A stretch of DNA of 64,000 nucleotides from Paraphaeosphaeria minitans (taxonomy: Eukaryota; Ascomycota; Dothideomycetes; Pleosporales; Didymosphaeriaceae): positions 496,001-560,000 of the forward strand of contig WJXW01000004.1 of NCBI GenBank assembly GCA_015832175.1, given 5' to 3'. Below the pieces are notes generated by a model. It made no database searches. It saw nothing but the letters and a program-made list of their open reading frames with translations, and was not told the origin of the DNA. The number at the start of each line of letters is the position of its first letter. Position 1 is the first letter of the stretch. Below are positions 10,002-20,834 of this stretch, in pieces. The translations under genes and the position numbers were made by a program.

Positions 10002-13000
10002 ATGGCTGGCTCAAGTAATGGCCGCGCGAAGAAGCCCAGCAAAGCCGCCCCAAACGGCACCGCGAATGGCCATCTGAATGGTCACGCCGCCAAGTCCAGG
10101 GCAGCACCTGCCAAACAAGCCAATGCTCGCAGGAAGCCGAGAACAAGCTGGACGGGCAGCTTCGCCAGTCTCGTACCAAGGTACGTCGCTCCACGAAACC
10201 ATGTTCGCGCTGTTTTTGCTTGTGGATGCATTTTTTTTCCACGGCAGAGACCGCCGCTGGATGTCGCAGTACAGCATGTGCTGACTGCCCGCAGGTTGGT
10301 GTCGTGGTACCTCATCATCACACTCGCATTTAGATGTCCCTCGTCCTTGACGCAACTATCCGACTCGTCCCCGCAAGTCTGTAGGCCCTATCTCCACGCA
10401 CGCTCTTACGCCGCACCCTACGTAGATCCATACTACCAGGCCTACCTTGCACCTCAGGTCGAAAAGGTTCAGCCGTACGTGGTCACGTTTGACCAGCGCG
10501 TTTATACTCCTGTTTCTACGTTTGCGAAGAACCAATATGCCACTTACGGCGCCCATCGTGTCGAGCGGGCCCAGAAGTACGCCGAAGCCGAGTGGGCAAG
10601 GACCGCGCGCCCCCAGATCCAACAGCTTCAGAACAAGGCTTATGCTCAGTACGAACACCACTTGGGCCCTCACGTGAAGACGGCGTCTGGCGCCTTGGGC
10701 CCATATGTTGAGCAGACCAAAGCAAGTCTGACAGAGATGTACCATCTGAACATCCTCCCAACCTACGACGCACTGCTACCGTATGGTCGTCAGGCCTATG
10801 CTCAAGGTCATGGTGCCACAGTACACTACATCTTTCCTGCTGTCCGTACAGGACGTGATGCAACCTGGAAATTCGTCTCCCGTACGCTCTGGCCATACGT
10901 GCGAGTCCTCTACGGCGACAATGTTGAGCCTCAGTTGGTTCGCATACGTGAAAGGCTGGGAAGATACAAGGACCAGCAGAAGGTCGAGTCGGTCCTGGAG
11001 GCCGTTGAGTCATCGTCGTGAGTGCAACTCTCCTGACCTTTGAATGTCGTACTGATCTAGTCCCTCTTAGGACCGCGCTGCCAAAGACGGATGCCATCAC
11101 ATCCACCGCTACTATTGCTTCCTCCGTTTCCTCAGTCGTCAGCTCCGCCACCGAATCCACAAAGTCTGGCTGGGGCGTGTTCGATGACTTATTCGGTGCC
11201 GAGTCAAGTGCAACCCCCTCTGAAGTCGAGACCAAGACGCCTACTCAGCCAAAGCAGCCTCAACTCACTGGCGCAGAGCTCAGGGAGAAGCTAAACCAGG
11301 ACCTTCGCGAGTGGCAGACTAAGTTTGCAACTGCTGCCGACAAGGGTGCCGATGACTTGGATGTACGTGTCGCTGAGATCACCAAGCGGCAGATTGAGAA
11401 TGGTGTCCATGGGCATGGCGCCGCCATGATTGTTCAGCTGGAAGAGACTGCCGAGTCGACAATTTCCTCCTTGAAGAAGTTCATCAAGCAGACCATCAAA
11501 TCTCTACCAGACGATGCGACAGAAGAGCAGCTGGAGAAAGCCCACGAGAAATGCATCACTAAAATGCGCGAGCTCGGCCTGGCTGTCAAAGAAAAGTCGC
11601 AAGCTGTCCGAAACTGGAAAGTGACATTCGACCAAGAAACCGACAACCTTGTCCGCGCCGCTGTGGGGAGCACAGTTGAAGTGCTCGAGAAGATACACGG
11701 CTTGGGTCTCCAGGAGGTTGGCATGCGCTGGGCATGGCTCGACGGGGTCGAGTACAAGGACTGGCAGAACTACCACAAGCTCAGGGATACTCTCAATGAA
11801 TGGCAGGAAGAAGTCGAGGCCGTTGGCGCAAAACACGATGGACTAAAGGCTGCCCACGAAGAGGCGGCGAAGCTCGGAGATGACGCTATGACGATAGCAT
11901 CAACCATGGTCAACGAGCTGGTTCGTCTCAAGGATGTTTCCAAGTGGAAGATTTGGGCGGGCGACCAGACTGATGACTTCTCGGACAAGAAAGTACCGGT
12001 CAGGGCCTACAACGCTGCCCAGCAGGTTATCAGCAACGCCCAAGAGGCTTCATCGCAGGTTTCGGAAGCGATCGTTGGCTCAGAGACCCCCGCCGTTGAA
12101 AGTGCTGCATCTGCAGTCAAGTCGTCCGCCTCCAGCGTCTCATCCCAGCTTTCTGAAAATATTGTTGGCTCAGAGCCTTTTTCAGCTGAAAGCATTGCGT
12201 CTATAGCCAAGGCGTCTGCCTCGAGCGTTTCGTCACAACTTTCGGAGAAAATTGTGGGCTCGGAGGCTCTCGTCGCCGAGAGCATAGCATCCGCTGTCAA
12301 ACAATCAGCTTCCGATGCTGCGTCCAAGGTTTCTGAGGCTGCAATTGGCTCCGAAACACCCGCCGCTGAAAGTATCGCGTCAGCCGTCAAGTCCCACGTC
12401 TCCAACGCAGCAGACAACATTGAAAGTGCGACCGAGGCCGTTAAAAAGAGTGCAGAAGCGTCGGCTTCAACGGCTTCGGAAGCCACCAAGAACGTCTGGG
12501 GTGGAGTCAATGCCCAAGTTCTTGTGGAAGCGAGGGAACCCGTGTTTGACGATGTAATCGAAGATGATGAGGGAACCTACTCCGAGAAGGTTCAGAGCAT
12601 GGTCGCGGATGCTGGAGACAGAGCATCGGACCTCAGCCGCGCCGTGAGCCAGGCTCTCCTCGGGGCTACGAAGACTCAAGGCACGGCCGAGTCTGTTACT
12701 TCCTTTGCAAGCGAGCAGTATGTGAAGGCTCTTGCTGCCGCTTCGAGCGTCCTGTACGGCACCCAACAGGCCACTCTCGACAGCGCCACCAGCATTGCAT
12801 CGGACAAATTTGCCTCAGCTGTTACTGCGTAAGTACATGCCCCCTCCAAATTGAGAACATCACTAACGACATACTAGGGCCTCGTACGCCATCTACGGTA
12901 CACCCACACCTACTGCAGTCATCCAGACAGTTCGCACGCACGCCAGCTCACGCTACAACGAGGCCGTCAGCATCGCCAACGAACAGTTCCAGAACGCCAA

Positions 13001-14531
13001 ATCTCAGTTCTCTGTATTGGTGTCTGGAACCACACAGCCTGCCCATCAAACCATGCTTGCTATGGTCGAAAAGGCGTACTCAGACTCTCTGGCAGCTGCA
13101 AGTGAACGTCTGGACGCTGCTCTTCAATACACAGAATCAGTGAAGAGCTATGCTGCCGGTCCGACTCAAGGCTACTTCGAGTCCGTATCTTCCATCGCGT
13201 CATCAAGGCTATCGGAAGGATTGAGCCAAGCTTCTGTTCAGTTCTCTTCCCAACCGACTGGATCGCCTGTTCTTGATGGTGCTCGTCGACAGTATTACGA
13301 GGCTATTGGCCTGGCCCATGCACGGTACTCGGAGTTCCTGGGTGCTGCATCTACGGCTGTCTACGGCTCGGAACAAGGCACATTGGAGTCCCTCGCCTCG
13401 GTAGCTTCCGATTCAGCAGCTTCCGTTGCTGTCTCCGCGCAGTCGTACGCATCGGACGTATCCGATTCTGCACAATCCGCTGCAGCAAAGGCCCAGGAGG
13501 CAGCCGCGTCGCTCGCCTCACAAGTCAGCTCAGGTATCATTGGATCTGAAACTGCCTGGACTGAGTCTGCAGCTTCTCAAGCGAGCCAAAACTGGGAGGC
13601 GCTGATCACAAAGGCCAGCAATCAAGTGTACGGTGCGCCAACGCCCTGGGCTGCGTCCGTCTACTCCCAAGCTGGCGAGTACGCTGCGCAAGCGACTGCC
13701 CAGGCTGCCGAACAAGCCGCCGCTGTTCAGGCGCTAATTTCCGAGCTCGTCATCGGCAAGGAGCCTGACTTCACAGAGAGCGTCATGGCTCGCTTCTCTG
13801 CTGCATACTACACGGGTCTTCCGGCAGCTGTCTCCTCCGTCAACTCGATCGCGTCCGAGAACATCGCAGCTGCCACCTCTTATGCTGGCGAGAGCTTTGA
13901 AGCGGCTTCTGAGTTCGCCGCCGAGGCCTATGCGTCCGCTTCTTCGGTCGTTGAGTCTGTCTTCGTGCCTCCGCCGGCCATTGAGACCATCATTAGCAAC
14001 GTCAACGAGCAGCTCAATGCCGCTGTCGAAAGTGCGTCCGCAGCTGTCTACGGCACCCAGAAAGGTACTGTCGAGCAGGCCAGCGAGTCTGTCGTCAACG
14101 CCTACGCTTCCGTTCAGTCGAAGGCTAGCGAAGCCATCTACGGCACCGCCCAGGCATCCCACGACTTCGCAGCTGTAGCGTCCAGCGCGCAGGCAGCTAT
14201 CAGTCAGGCCATCTTTGGCACCCCTACAGCTACAGGAATCTCAGCCTCTGCCGCCAACGGCGCGGCCGCAGCAGCAAGCGTGTACAGCTCTGTCGCATCC
14301 GTCGCAAGTGAGAAGGCCGCCAACGCCGCAGCGGCAGCCAGCGAAGCCATCTACGGACCGGAGCATGGCGCCGTGGAGAGTGCCAGCGCCCGTCTCGCTG
14401 CTGCCGTCGAGGCAGCCAACTCCCGCATCAGCGAGCTCTACGCTGCGGCAGTCACAAACGCGGAGGCCGTAGCTAGCAGCGCCAGCAGCGCCGCAGCGGA
14501 CGCGACGAAGCGCGTCAAGGATGAGTTGTAG
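10002..14531 (+). CDS. Long Ala/Ser-rich repeat protein with one N-terminal membrane segment and C-terminal KDEL
   Basis: Four exons: 10002-10180, 10295-11017, 11071-12828 and 12878-14531, giving 1437 residues; the first intron (114 nt) is a multiple of three. A basic N-terminus is followed at residues about 61-78 by one hydrophobic segment (LVSWYLIITLAF). Next come a conserved Tyr/Pro-rich part (PYVDPYYQAYLAPQVEKVQP) and a helical, possibly coiled region. The second half is low-complexity: four 30-residue repeats around SETPAVESAASAVKS, then modules of the form A-x-YGTxxGTxES. The last residues are RVKDEL. Proteins of this shape occur in many Ascomycota and are often labelled 'transcription factor Hoxa13-like', which nothing in the sequence supports. 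A repeat-rich membrane-anchored scaffold is inference; the KDEL end would fit ER retention only if the C-terminus is lumenal. Confidence 0.75.
12050..12409 (+). repeat. Four in-frame 90-bp repeats (30 residues each)
   Basis: Within exon 3 of the Ala/Ser-rich gene, four consecutive 30-residue units align without gaps. Each has the plan SS/AS-x-(V/L)-SE-x-(I/A)-(V/I)-GSE, then a variable triplet, AES-(I/A)-ASA-x-K and a Ser/Ala tail. Units start at 12050, 12140, 12230 and 12320. Third-position differences show the repeats are old and kept as protein. Confidence 0.85.
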
Positions 14532-15370
14532 ACTCACTGCATCGTTGAGACGACGTGTATTACCAAGCAGGTCTCTGTCACTTGGACGAGATCGCCCCCG
14601 GGCATCGCTACTCTCTCTCTGCACCACACAAATTGACCATTCGACCGAGTACGAGTCTCGATCTTCGCACCACACGATAATCAGTCACCAATCGACCGAC
14701 CCGCCCTCGTGGCCCTCCAATGCGCGACGCCACCACACTTATTCACTCACTCACCCGCTTGCCAACCCCTTAGCCCTCCTTTTCGCCGGTTCTCATGCTT
14801 GCTCTCGCGGTATTCCCCACGGCTCTAGCTGCAGCAGGGCTGGGCTGTGCCATAAACGAACGAATGTTATGCTGTGTATGATTTAACTGTTCTTTTCCTA
14901 TTATTTTTTTTTCTTTGCGCGCAGGAAGGGGGAAACTTTTTTTATTGCTCTAGTCTAGCGCATCTATCCGTAGGCAGGACGGAAAGTGAAATATACCCCT
15001 TTTTTTGCTTTTGCGATTATCCAGGTTGGCACTTTTTTCGGACACGCGGATCGTGAGGATCGTGATGGTGCAATGACGAGCATGCGACAGGTACCTACCT
15101 AGACTACCGCAGGATAGACTAACGACTAGGCGTAACGGATGGGTGAGCACTGCGGATCGAGTGTGCATGGAGAGGTATATCTTAAATTCATTCGTTCATT
15201 CGTCCTATTCGTTCATTCATTAATATTTCCATGCCAACATCTGTTTTCCCTAGCCATGCCTCACCACGGTGCGATGTCATATGTTCTCCAGCTTAGGCAG
15301 ATACCATGACACGCCACCGCAACGACACACGTTCGTCCCCTCCAGCAATCAACCCACCCATTTGGAATTC
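14532..15370. other. Convergent intergenic region
   Basis: About 840 bp between the stop codons of the Ala/Ser-rich gene and the MFS gene. It is T-rich around 14890-15010, has a TTCA/TTCG tetranucleotide tract at about 15186-15222, and a GGTACCTACCTAGAC motif near 15090. No gene was recognised. Confidence 0.5.
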
Positions 15371-17103
15371 CTACAACTTTCTCACGCGCACTGCCTCTCC
15401 CTCGGCGTCCGCGTTGGCGTCCCCTTCCCCCTCCACCCGCTCCTCGACCGCCCCTTCGACCCCGCCCCTCAACCTCGCCCTCTTATCCCTCCAAAGCAGC
15501 ACCTGGATCGCCGCCGTCCACACAATCAGCAGCACCTGCAGCACCACGCTCCAGGTATACCCCTTGCGCGCAGCGGGAAAGTCGGTCGTCTTCCACACAA
15601 AGTTGGGCGCGACGGCCTGCACCACGTACGCGAGGTCGTTGCCGGCGGCAACGAGCAGCGCGCGCTTCTCCGTGTCGTCGGAGCAGATTTCGTTGATCCA
15701 GGAGAGGATGAGGGGCCCGGCGCCGTTGCCCAGGCCGCTGAGCCAGTACAGCACTTTGCGGCCCTCGATATCCGTGTACAACGGCATGCGCCACATGGCG
15801 GCGGAGAAGGCGAGGGTGAGGACGGCGCCGGCGTAGATGAAGGGCCAGCGGGCGCCGCGGCAGGGGCCGTCCGAGAGCCAGCCCCAGAGCAGCGCCATGC
15901 CGATGAAGAGGCCGTTGGTGACGAGGGGCAGGTTGTTGATTTGCGGGATGGAGAAGTGCGTCCCGGGGACGGGGGAGGGTTTCTTGTTGAAGGACTTGAG
16001 CCAGAAGCCCATGGCGGCTTGGGGGAAGCCGTTGTTCCAGATGACGTAGAGGAGGGGGAGGAAGTAGGTGTGCCAGCTGAGGAGGACGCGTTTGGCTTTG
16101 GCGCGGGTCCAGGGTTGTTTGCCCGCGCGGCCGACGGCTTTCATGCGGGAGACTGAGAGTTCGTGTTCGGCGTCGGTGGTCCACCACGTCTTCTTGCCGC
16201 CTTGGGGGATGTTGGGGAAGAAGAGGAAGCCGAGCAGGGCGAGAGGCAATGTGATGATGCCGTCTACCAGGAACAGCCAGCGCCAGCCCGAAAGTCCGTG
16301 GACGCCGCTGAGGTTCGTATATGCAGCGGCTTGGAGGAAGCCGGAGAACATGCTGCCTACAGTCCCAGCGAGCCAAAAGATCATGGCGCGCTTTCCGAGC
16401 TCTTGCGGCGTGTACCAGGAGCCTAGGAGGTAGTGGATACCAGGATAGAAGCCAGATCTGCGGAGTAATTAGTAGTTTACTCGTTGACTGCCGGCCATTC
16501 CACTTACTCAAAGAACCCAACCAGGAACCGTAATGCATACAGCTCTTTGTAGGATTTGACAGCAGCAGTGCAGAAGGTAGCAATACCCCAGCCGAGCTCG
16601 AGCTGTAGAGTAAATCAGTATTGGAAGCAGCTTCGTTGATGCTTCGTTGATCAAATCACGGCTTACCGAAGGGATGACCCATCGTGGGCTCACTCTCGTC
16701 AGCAAGAGGTTGGAAGGAATCTGCCCAATCACGTAGCCTACTGTCCAGATAGAAGTGCTGGTAACGAGCTGGTTTCCGTACATGCTCAGCTCCTCCTCCA
16801 TACCACTAAGATAAGCATTGTTGACATTGTTCTGATCCAAGTTCTTGAGAAAGTATCCGATCTAAGCATGGCGATTAGAAAACGACGCATATCTTGCGCA
16901 TCGAAACTGACCGAAGCAAAAGTCAAGACAAAGGCGTCGACCTTGAAGAGTAACCGGCGTTGATCCTGCGGCAAGTCCCACGTGTCCCAGATATACCCTT
17001 TCCAGCTCTTGATAGGCTTAACAATGGCTTCCTGCGAGTTGCTTGCACTAGACGACTCGGTGTCCGCCGCAGCGGAATAGACATCAGTTTGAGTGTTGCC
17101 CAT
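15371..17103 (-). CDS. MFS transporter of the anion:cation symporter (Dal5/Fen2-Liz1) group
   Basis: Plasma-membrane carrier of the major facilitator superfamily, in the fungal allantoate/pantothenate/biotin group. Exons 17103-16912, 16861-16667, 16602-16508 and 16457-15371 give 522 residues, usual for 12-helix members. Features of the group: cytosolic N-terminus ending in helix 1 (KVDAFVLTFAS), then IGYFLKNLDQNNVNNAYLSG, the helix 2-4 region GYVIGQIPSNLLLTRVSPRW, ESGFYPGIHYLLGSWY, and the late segment LSWINEICSDDTEKRALLVA seen in Fen2/Liz1-like proteins. The tail is charged (EGEGDANADAEGEAV). The start is the ATG at 17103; an upstream in-frame ATG (17178) would add 25 unlikely residues. The substrate cannot be read from sequence; pantothenate or a related carboxylate is the best family-based guess. 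Confidence 0.85.
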
Positions 17104-17866
17104 GGTGTTCACCAAACACCTCAGTCGAGCATGCAAAGCCTGACGAACGGCCGATAGCCGGCCTATATAATCCCTCAAGAGGAATGATAGCAGCTGTCCT
17201 CATTACGCCTCCGGGTTGCGACATGCTTCTCGAATGTGAAAGGACCGAAAACGCCCGTCGGGAGGTCCGTAGTATTTGCCGCTGCATCTTATCATGCTGC
17301 TAACGTGAAAAGCGCGCGTCCGAGTCGTCTGAGCTGCGATTTTGAGCCTGAGGTGGAAAGGTGTGGGACCTTCGTGCTGTTGCTGGTCAAGCACGCAATA
17401 CATGCCGCATATTCGGTACGTACACCACCCCGCCATTGAGTCCAAATGAACCTCACGCTCGTCCATGCCATCTCCGTGCAATCTGATTTCTCACTGATAA
17501 GTGTAAAGAACCGAGATTGAGTACCTAGAGCTGTTGGAGGTCTCCGTAGGTTGTAGCGTAGGAGTGATGGTTGAGTGTACTGTAGCGGTAGCGCCAAGTG
17601 AGTGACTACCCCAATGGTGGGGGCCACACCTCCCTGCATGATAGTCGAGGCAAGTACTACCCAGATACTGAAATTCGGAAAGATGGGATGAAAATCGTAG
17701 AATCGGGATTGGCTTTTTCTTTGGAGGACTCTGACTGCTTGCAGAAGCACTGGACTGACCCATGTCCTACCTACTCGTAGAACGATACGAAAACGAAACA
17801 CGGTGCTATTGCCATTTTGAACCGCACCAACTGCTCCATACCCAAAGACAGATCTCTTCCTCTTTA
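17104..17866. other. Intergenic region upstream of the MFS gene
   Basis: About 760 bp containing the MFS promoter and the 3' UTR of the next gene, both on the minus strand. CTATATAA, a TATA-like run, lies near 17164, about 60 bp upstream of the MFS start. Nothing else was recognised. Confidence 0.45.
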
Positions 17867-18661
17867 TCAATCTCGAGAAGAATTCGAGTACGTGAACGAC
17901 GACCGTGACGCACACCGGCTTCCACTCGCACCACTTCCACCATCCCGCCAGCTCTCCACGCTACTTTCACTCCCCCTCCGACTCTTCGCCGCTCCCCCCC
18001 TCAACAGAGCAAAGACTCGAGTGATCCCCTCGACGATACTGAGCTTCCGGGATGCTGCTCCCGCCTCGGCGTTTGTGTCTTCTTCTTCACTCTCGCTACT
18101 CTGAGCAGCAACCAACGGTGGGAAGCTGGTGAGGACGCTTCCTCGCCTCTGCGGCGACTTGCGCATCCTGTCTGTGCTCTTGAAGGCCGTAAGACATGTC
18201 CGGCACGCGGCGGTAGACTGGTCTTCAGAGATTTGGGGCCGCGGGGTGTGGCATCCCGGGCAGAGGAGGGCGAATGGGTTCAAGGGCGGGTGCAGCATGA
18301 CTTCGGGCGTCGGTGGCATGTCTGAGAGAAGATCGATTGCAATGCTGGGTCGGGCCTTGGAGATTCGGAGGGGTGGTGGCTGTAGGTCTTCCGACTTGCG
18401 GCGCGAGGTCGACGTGGGTGGGAGGGAGTGTGGTGAGGTTGAAGGCGACGAGGGCGCGGGTTCGCGGACGTCACTATCTGAGCGGGAGCGGAGCATGGTC
18501 GAATGTAGTGGTTTGGTGTTCACTGCCACCTGCTTGCCCATGCAGGGCTCGTTCGCTGGGGTTGAAACCCGATCGGGTTGCATTTCGGCAGCTCTCGTAG
18601 GCGAAGGGCCCCCGTTGAGTAGCGAGAAGGACAGCGGTGGGAATGACGGATCTTGGTCCAT
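17867..18661 (-). CDS. Hypothetical Ser/Pro-rich protein with a C2-C2 zinc-ribbon-like motif
   Basis: Single frame of 264 residues from the ATG at 18661 (MDQDPSFPPLSFSLLNGG). The same frame is open 85 codons further upstream, but those residues look like leader. Most of the protein is Ser/Pro/Arg-rich and probably disordered, with many SP and TP sites. At residues 134-156 four Cys form C-P-G-C-x15-C-R-T-C (C134, C137, C153, C156), which could bind one zinc. The stretch SIVEGITRVFALLRGGAAKS further on is the only other ordered-looking part. The C-terminus is Ser/Arg-rich. I do not recognise a family. A small zinc-ribbon adaptor or signalling target is possible but unproven. Confidence 0.6.
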   Translation of the reverse strand: MDQDPSFPPLSFSLLNGGPSPTRAAEMQPDRVSTPANEPCMGKQVAVNTKPLHSTMLRSRSDSDVREPAPSSPSTSPHSLPPTSTSRRKSEDLQPPPLRISKARPSIAIDLLSDMPPTPEVMLHPPLNPFALLCPGCHTPRPQISEDQSTAACRTCLTAFKSTDRMRKSPQRRGSVLTSFPPLVAAQSSESEEEDTNAEAGAASRKLSIVEGITRVFALLRGGAAKSRRGSESSVESWRDGGSGASGSRCASRSSFTYSNSSRD

Positions 18662-20834
18662 GTGGAGAGGCTGGATTGTGGCCGATTGGGTTGTAAACGT
18701 AGAGATTGGGCGACAAAGAGCGGTAGTGGAGTGTCTTGAACGCGGTGTGCGGTTGACGGGAAACTTGACGCCATCCCGGTGGCTGGGGCGGCGCTGAAGG
18801 TAGTGAAGAGAGTGAGGAGTGGCCACGGTGATGGGGATGCTATTGTGAAGATGAGCGGTGAATTCGATGAAACGTCGGCGGGAGAAGGGTGCGCAGTCGG
18901 CGAAGGTGTACTTCACTGTTGAGAGAAATCAACTTTCGAGCATCGCCTGTTCAGGTTTGACATTTGCAAAAGAAAGTTGCGTTTCTGCGTGTGCGCAGCA
19001 CATGGTTGAGAGTTTGTCATGGGCTGTGACGTCGACTGTGGCATAGCGTGTACGATGCCTCGTCAAAAGCTTGAACACCTTGTGTTACCCCGGAGGAGGA
19101 ATGCAGTACCTGCACCTTTGATAGAGTATTGTAGCCCTCCGTCACTGACAGCTCGATAGTCTCTTGGAATGGACTGCGCCAGTCCACGGGTCGGAGGCAT
19201 TGACATGGCGGCTGAATCTGCATAGCGAGGAGATGGTAAAGACTGCTCTGTCGGGCCAGCAAGATGGTAGCATGCGAAGTCTGAAGAGTGCTTACTAGGC
19301 CGCTAAGATTATAGCACACGATGCCTGAAGACTGCTCTATTCCTGAAGATTGCTCTATTAATCTAGTAAGATTATAGCACGCGATGCCTAGAGACTGCTC
19401 TATTAGGCCAGCAATATGATAGCACGCGATACTTAAATACTGCTCTACTTGGCCAGTAAGATCATAGCACGTCAACTCTGGAGAGTGATCTATCTGACCA
19501 GCACGATCATAGCGCGCCATGTCTGAAGACTGCTCTATCGGGCCAGCAAGATCATAGATCATAGCAATGGCGTAACATGGTTGCTCGCGTGGGCCGTCCT
19601 TTCCTTGTCACGCCCGTCATGTTGCCATCGTCTCAGTTGGAGCTGCGGACATGTCCGCTTGTCTACAAGAGTCTGATGGCATCGACCGGGCACACGGCGC
19701 GGTATCTTGGTACATTGGGTCTGGTGTTTGATCGTGGTTGCAGTCGTGGAAATGCCGGCTTAGGCAGTTGATTGACGTGAGACACGGCGAAGCGGAAAGA
19801 CAGGGCGATGTTTCTCAGGATCGTTGGCGGTGACGGACATGCAAAAGGTTCGGGCCTCGGAGCGTCGTGGCATACGCTGTTTACGGGTCGAATTCAATCG
19901 CGCTACGAAGGCGGGTTCTGGTAAAGACGCATGTATCTGGGGGGGTTATCGGTGAGCAGGAGAAACAGTAGGGCCGATAGAGTGGACAACTGGTACCGTA
20001 CGTTAGGGGTTCCAGGTTTCTGCAGGAGAGGGACGGTGGCGACGAACGGGGGGCGGCAGCGCACATGGCAACAAACCTAAGCTGTACAGGGGGCCAGTAG
20101 ACAATTGAGCAGAAGTGCAGCTGGAGAGGTGTCAAGAGGGCGATGGCCATGGCGATGGAGGCTGGCATGCAGAAGCGGGGACCGGGTTGCGATGGAGGCG
20201 GTGGCGGTCATGCAGGACATGTCTGTCGAGTGGCATGCTCTGCAACCAGTCGCGAGAGACACGACAGCACGCGCGAGACAGGACTGCGGTGGGCTTGGAG
20301 CGATGGTGGGCGCCAGGCTTACGCGTGCAGCCAGTGTGTCGTTGATAGATAACGGGCAGCATGGGTGCGGGCAGCATTCATTCATTCATCCGCAACGTCA
20401 GCGCCACCCCCCAGGCTCCGCGACTCGTGCTAGCTTTGCAGACACGGCCTGCCATCTGACATGGGACTCGGGAGATGGGCAGAATCGAAATTGCAACGCG
20501 CAAATTCCCCATCATCGAGATTCGACATCCTTCAAACGCAGCCGTGTGCTTGAAGCCGGACCTGACCCGACCCTCTCTTGCCCTTTACACTGGCCTGACC
20601 CTGATACACTCACTACCCAACTCTCTCGATAGCCAACTCTACCCGTTTTTCTTGTTTGTTCTTTCGTCGACGCTTCTTGGCTGCATCTGCACCTGTGGGC
20701 AATCCGCCAGCCACGTGAAGCTGAGCTGCACGCCACACAACAGTTCCCGTAGCCATCTCGGCCTCACCCATCCGCGCGTACGGCATCGAGCGCCCCAGCC
20801 CCAGTCTGGCAGACGTCGGCTGCTCGCTGCCATC
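18662..20834. other. Intergenic region of 2.2 kb upstream of SSK1
   Basis: No convincing gene. It holds the 45-bp minisatellite at 19240-19560. Frames open across 20105-20834 are GC-rich leader sequence of SSK1; one in-frame upstream ATG (20475) would add 120 residues without family support. The region from 20480 to 20834 probably includes the SSK1 promoter and 5' UTR. Confidence 0.45.
19240..19560. repeat. Imperfect 45-bp minisatellite, about seven copies
   Basis: Units read roughly AGACTGCTCTATTGGGCCAG followed by CAAGATCATAGCACGCGATG and TCTGA. Full copies start near 19240, 19285, 19347, 19392, 19437 and 19482, with a partial unit near 19329 and a last partial one near 19527. Because 45 is divisible by three, the minus strand stays open through the array and gives a repeated 15-residue peptide (around CYDLTG/IEQS), which I regard as a by-product of the period. 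Confidence 0.8.

Noticed and set aside
19017..19562. 181-codon minus-strand frame as a repeat-protein gene
   Set aside because: Created by the 45-bp period of the minisatellite; no promoter, no family, and non-repeat ends look random.
20475..20834. N-terminal extension of SSK1
   Set aside because: In frame but compositionally unlike the protein; the ATG at 20835 has a better context and fits the family.
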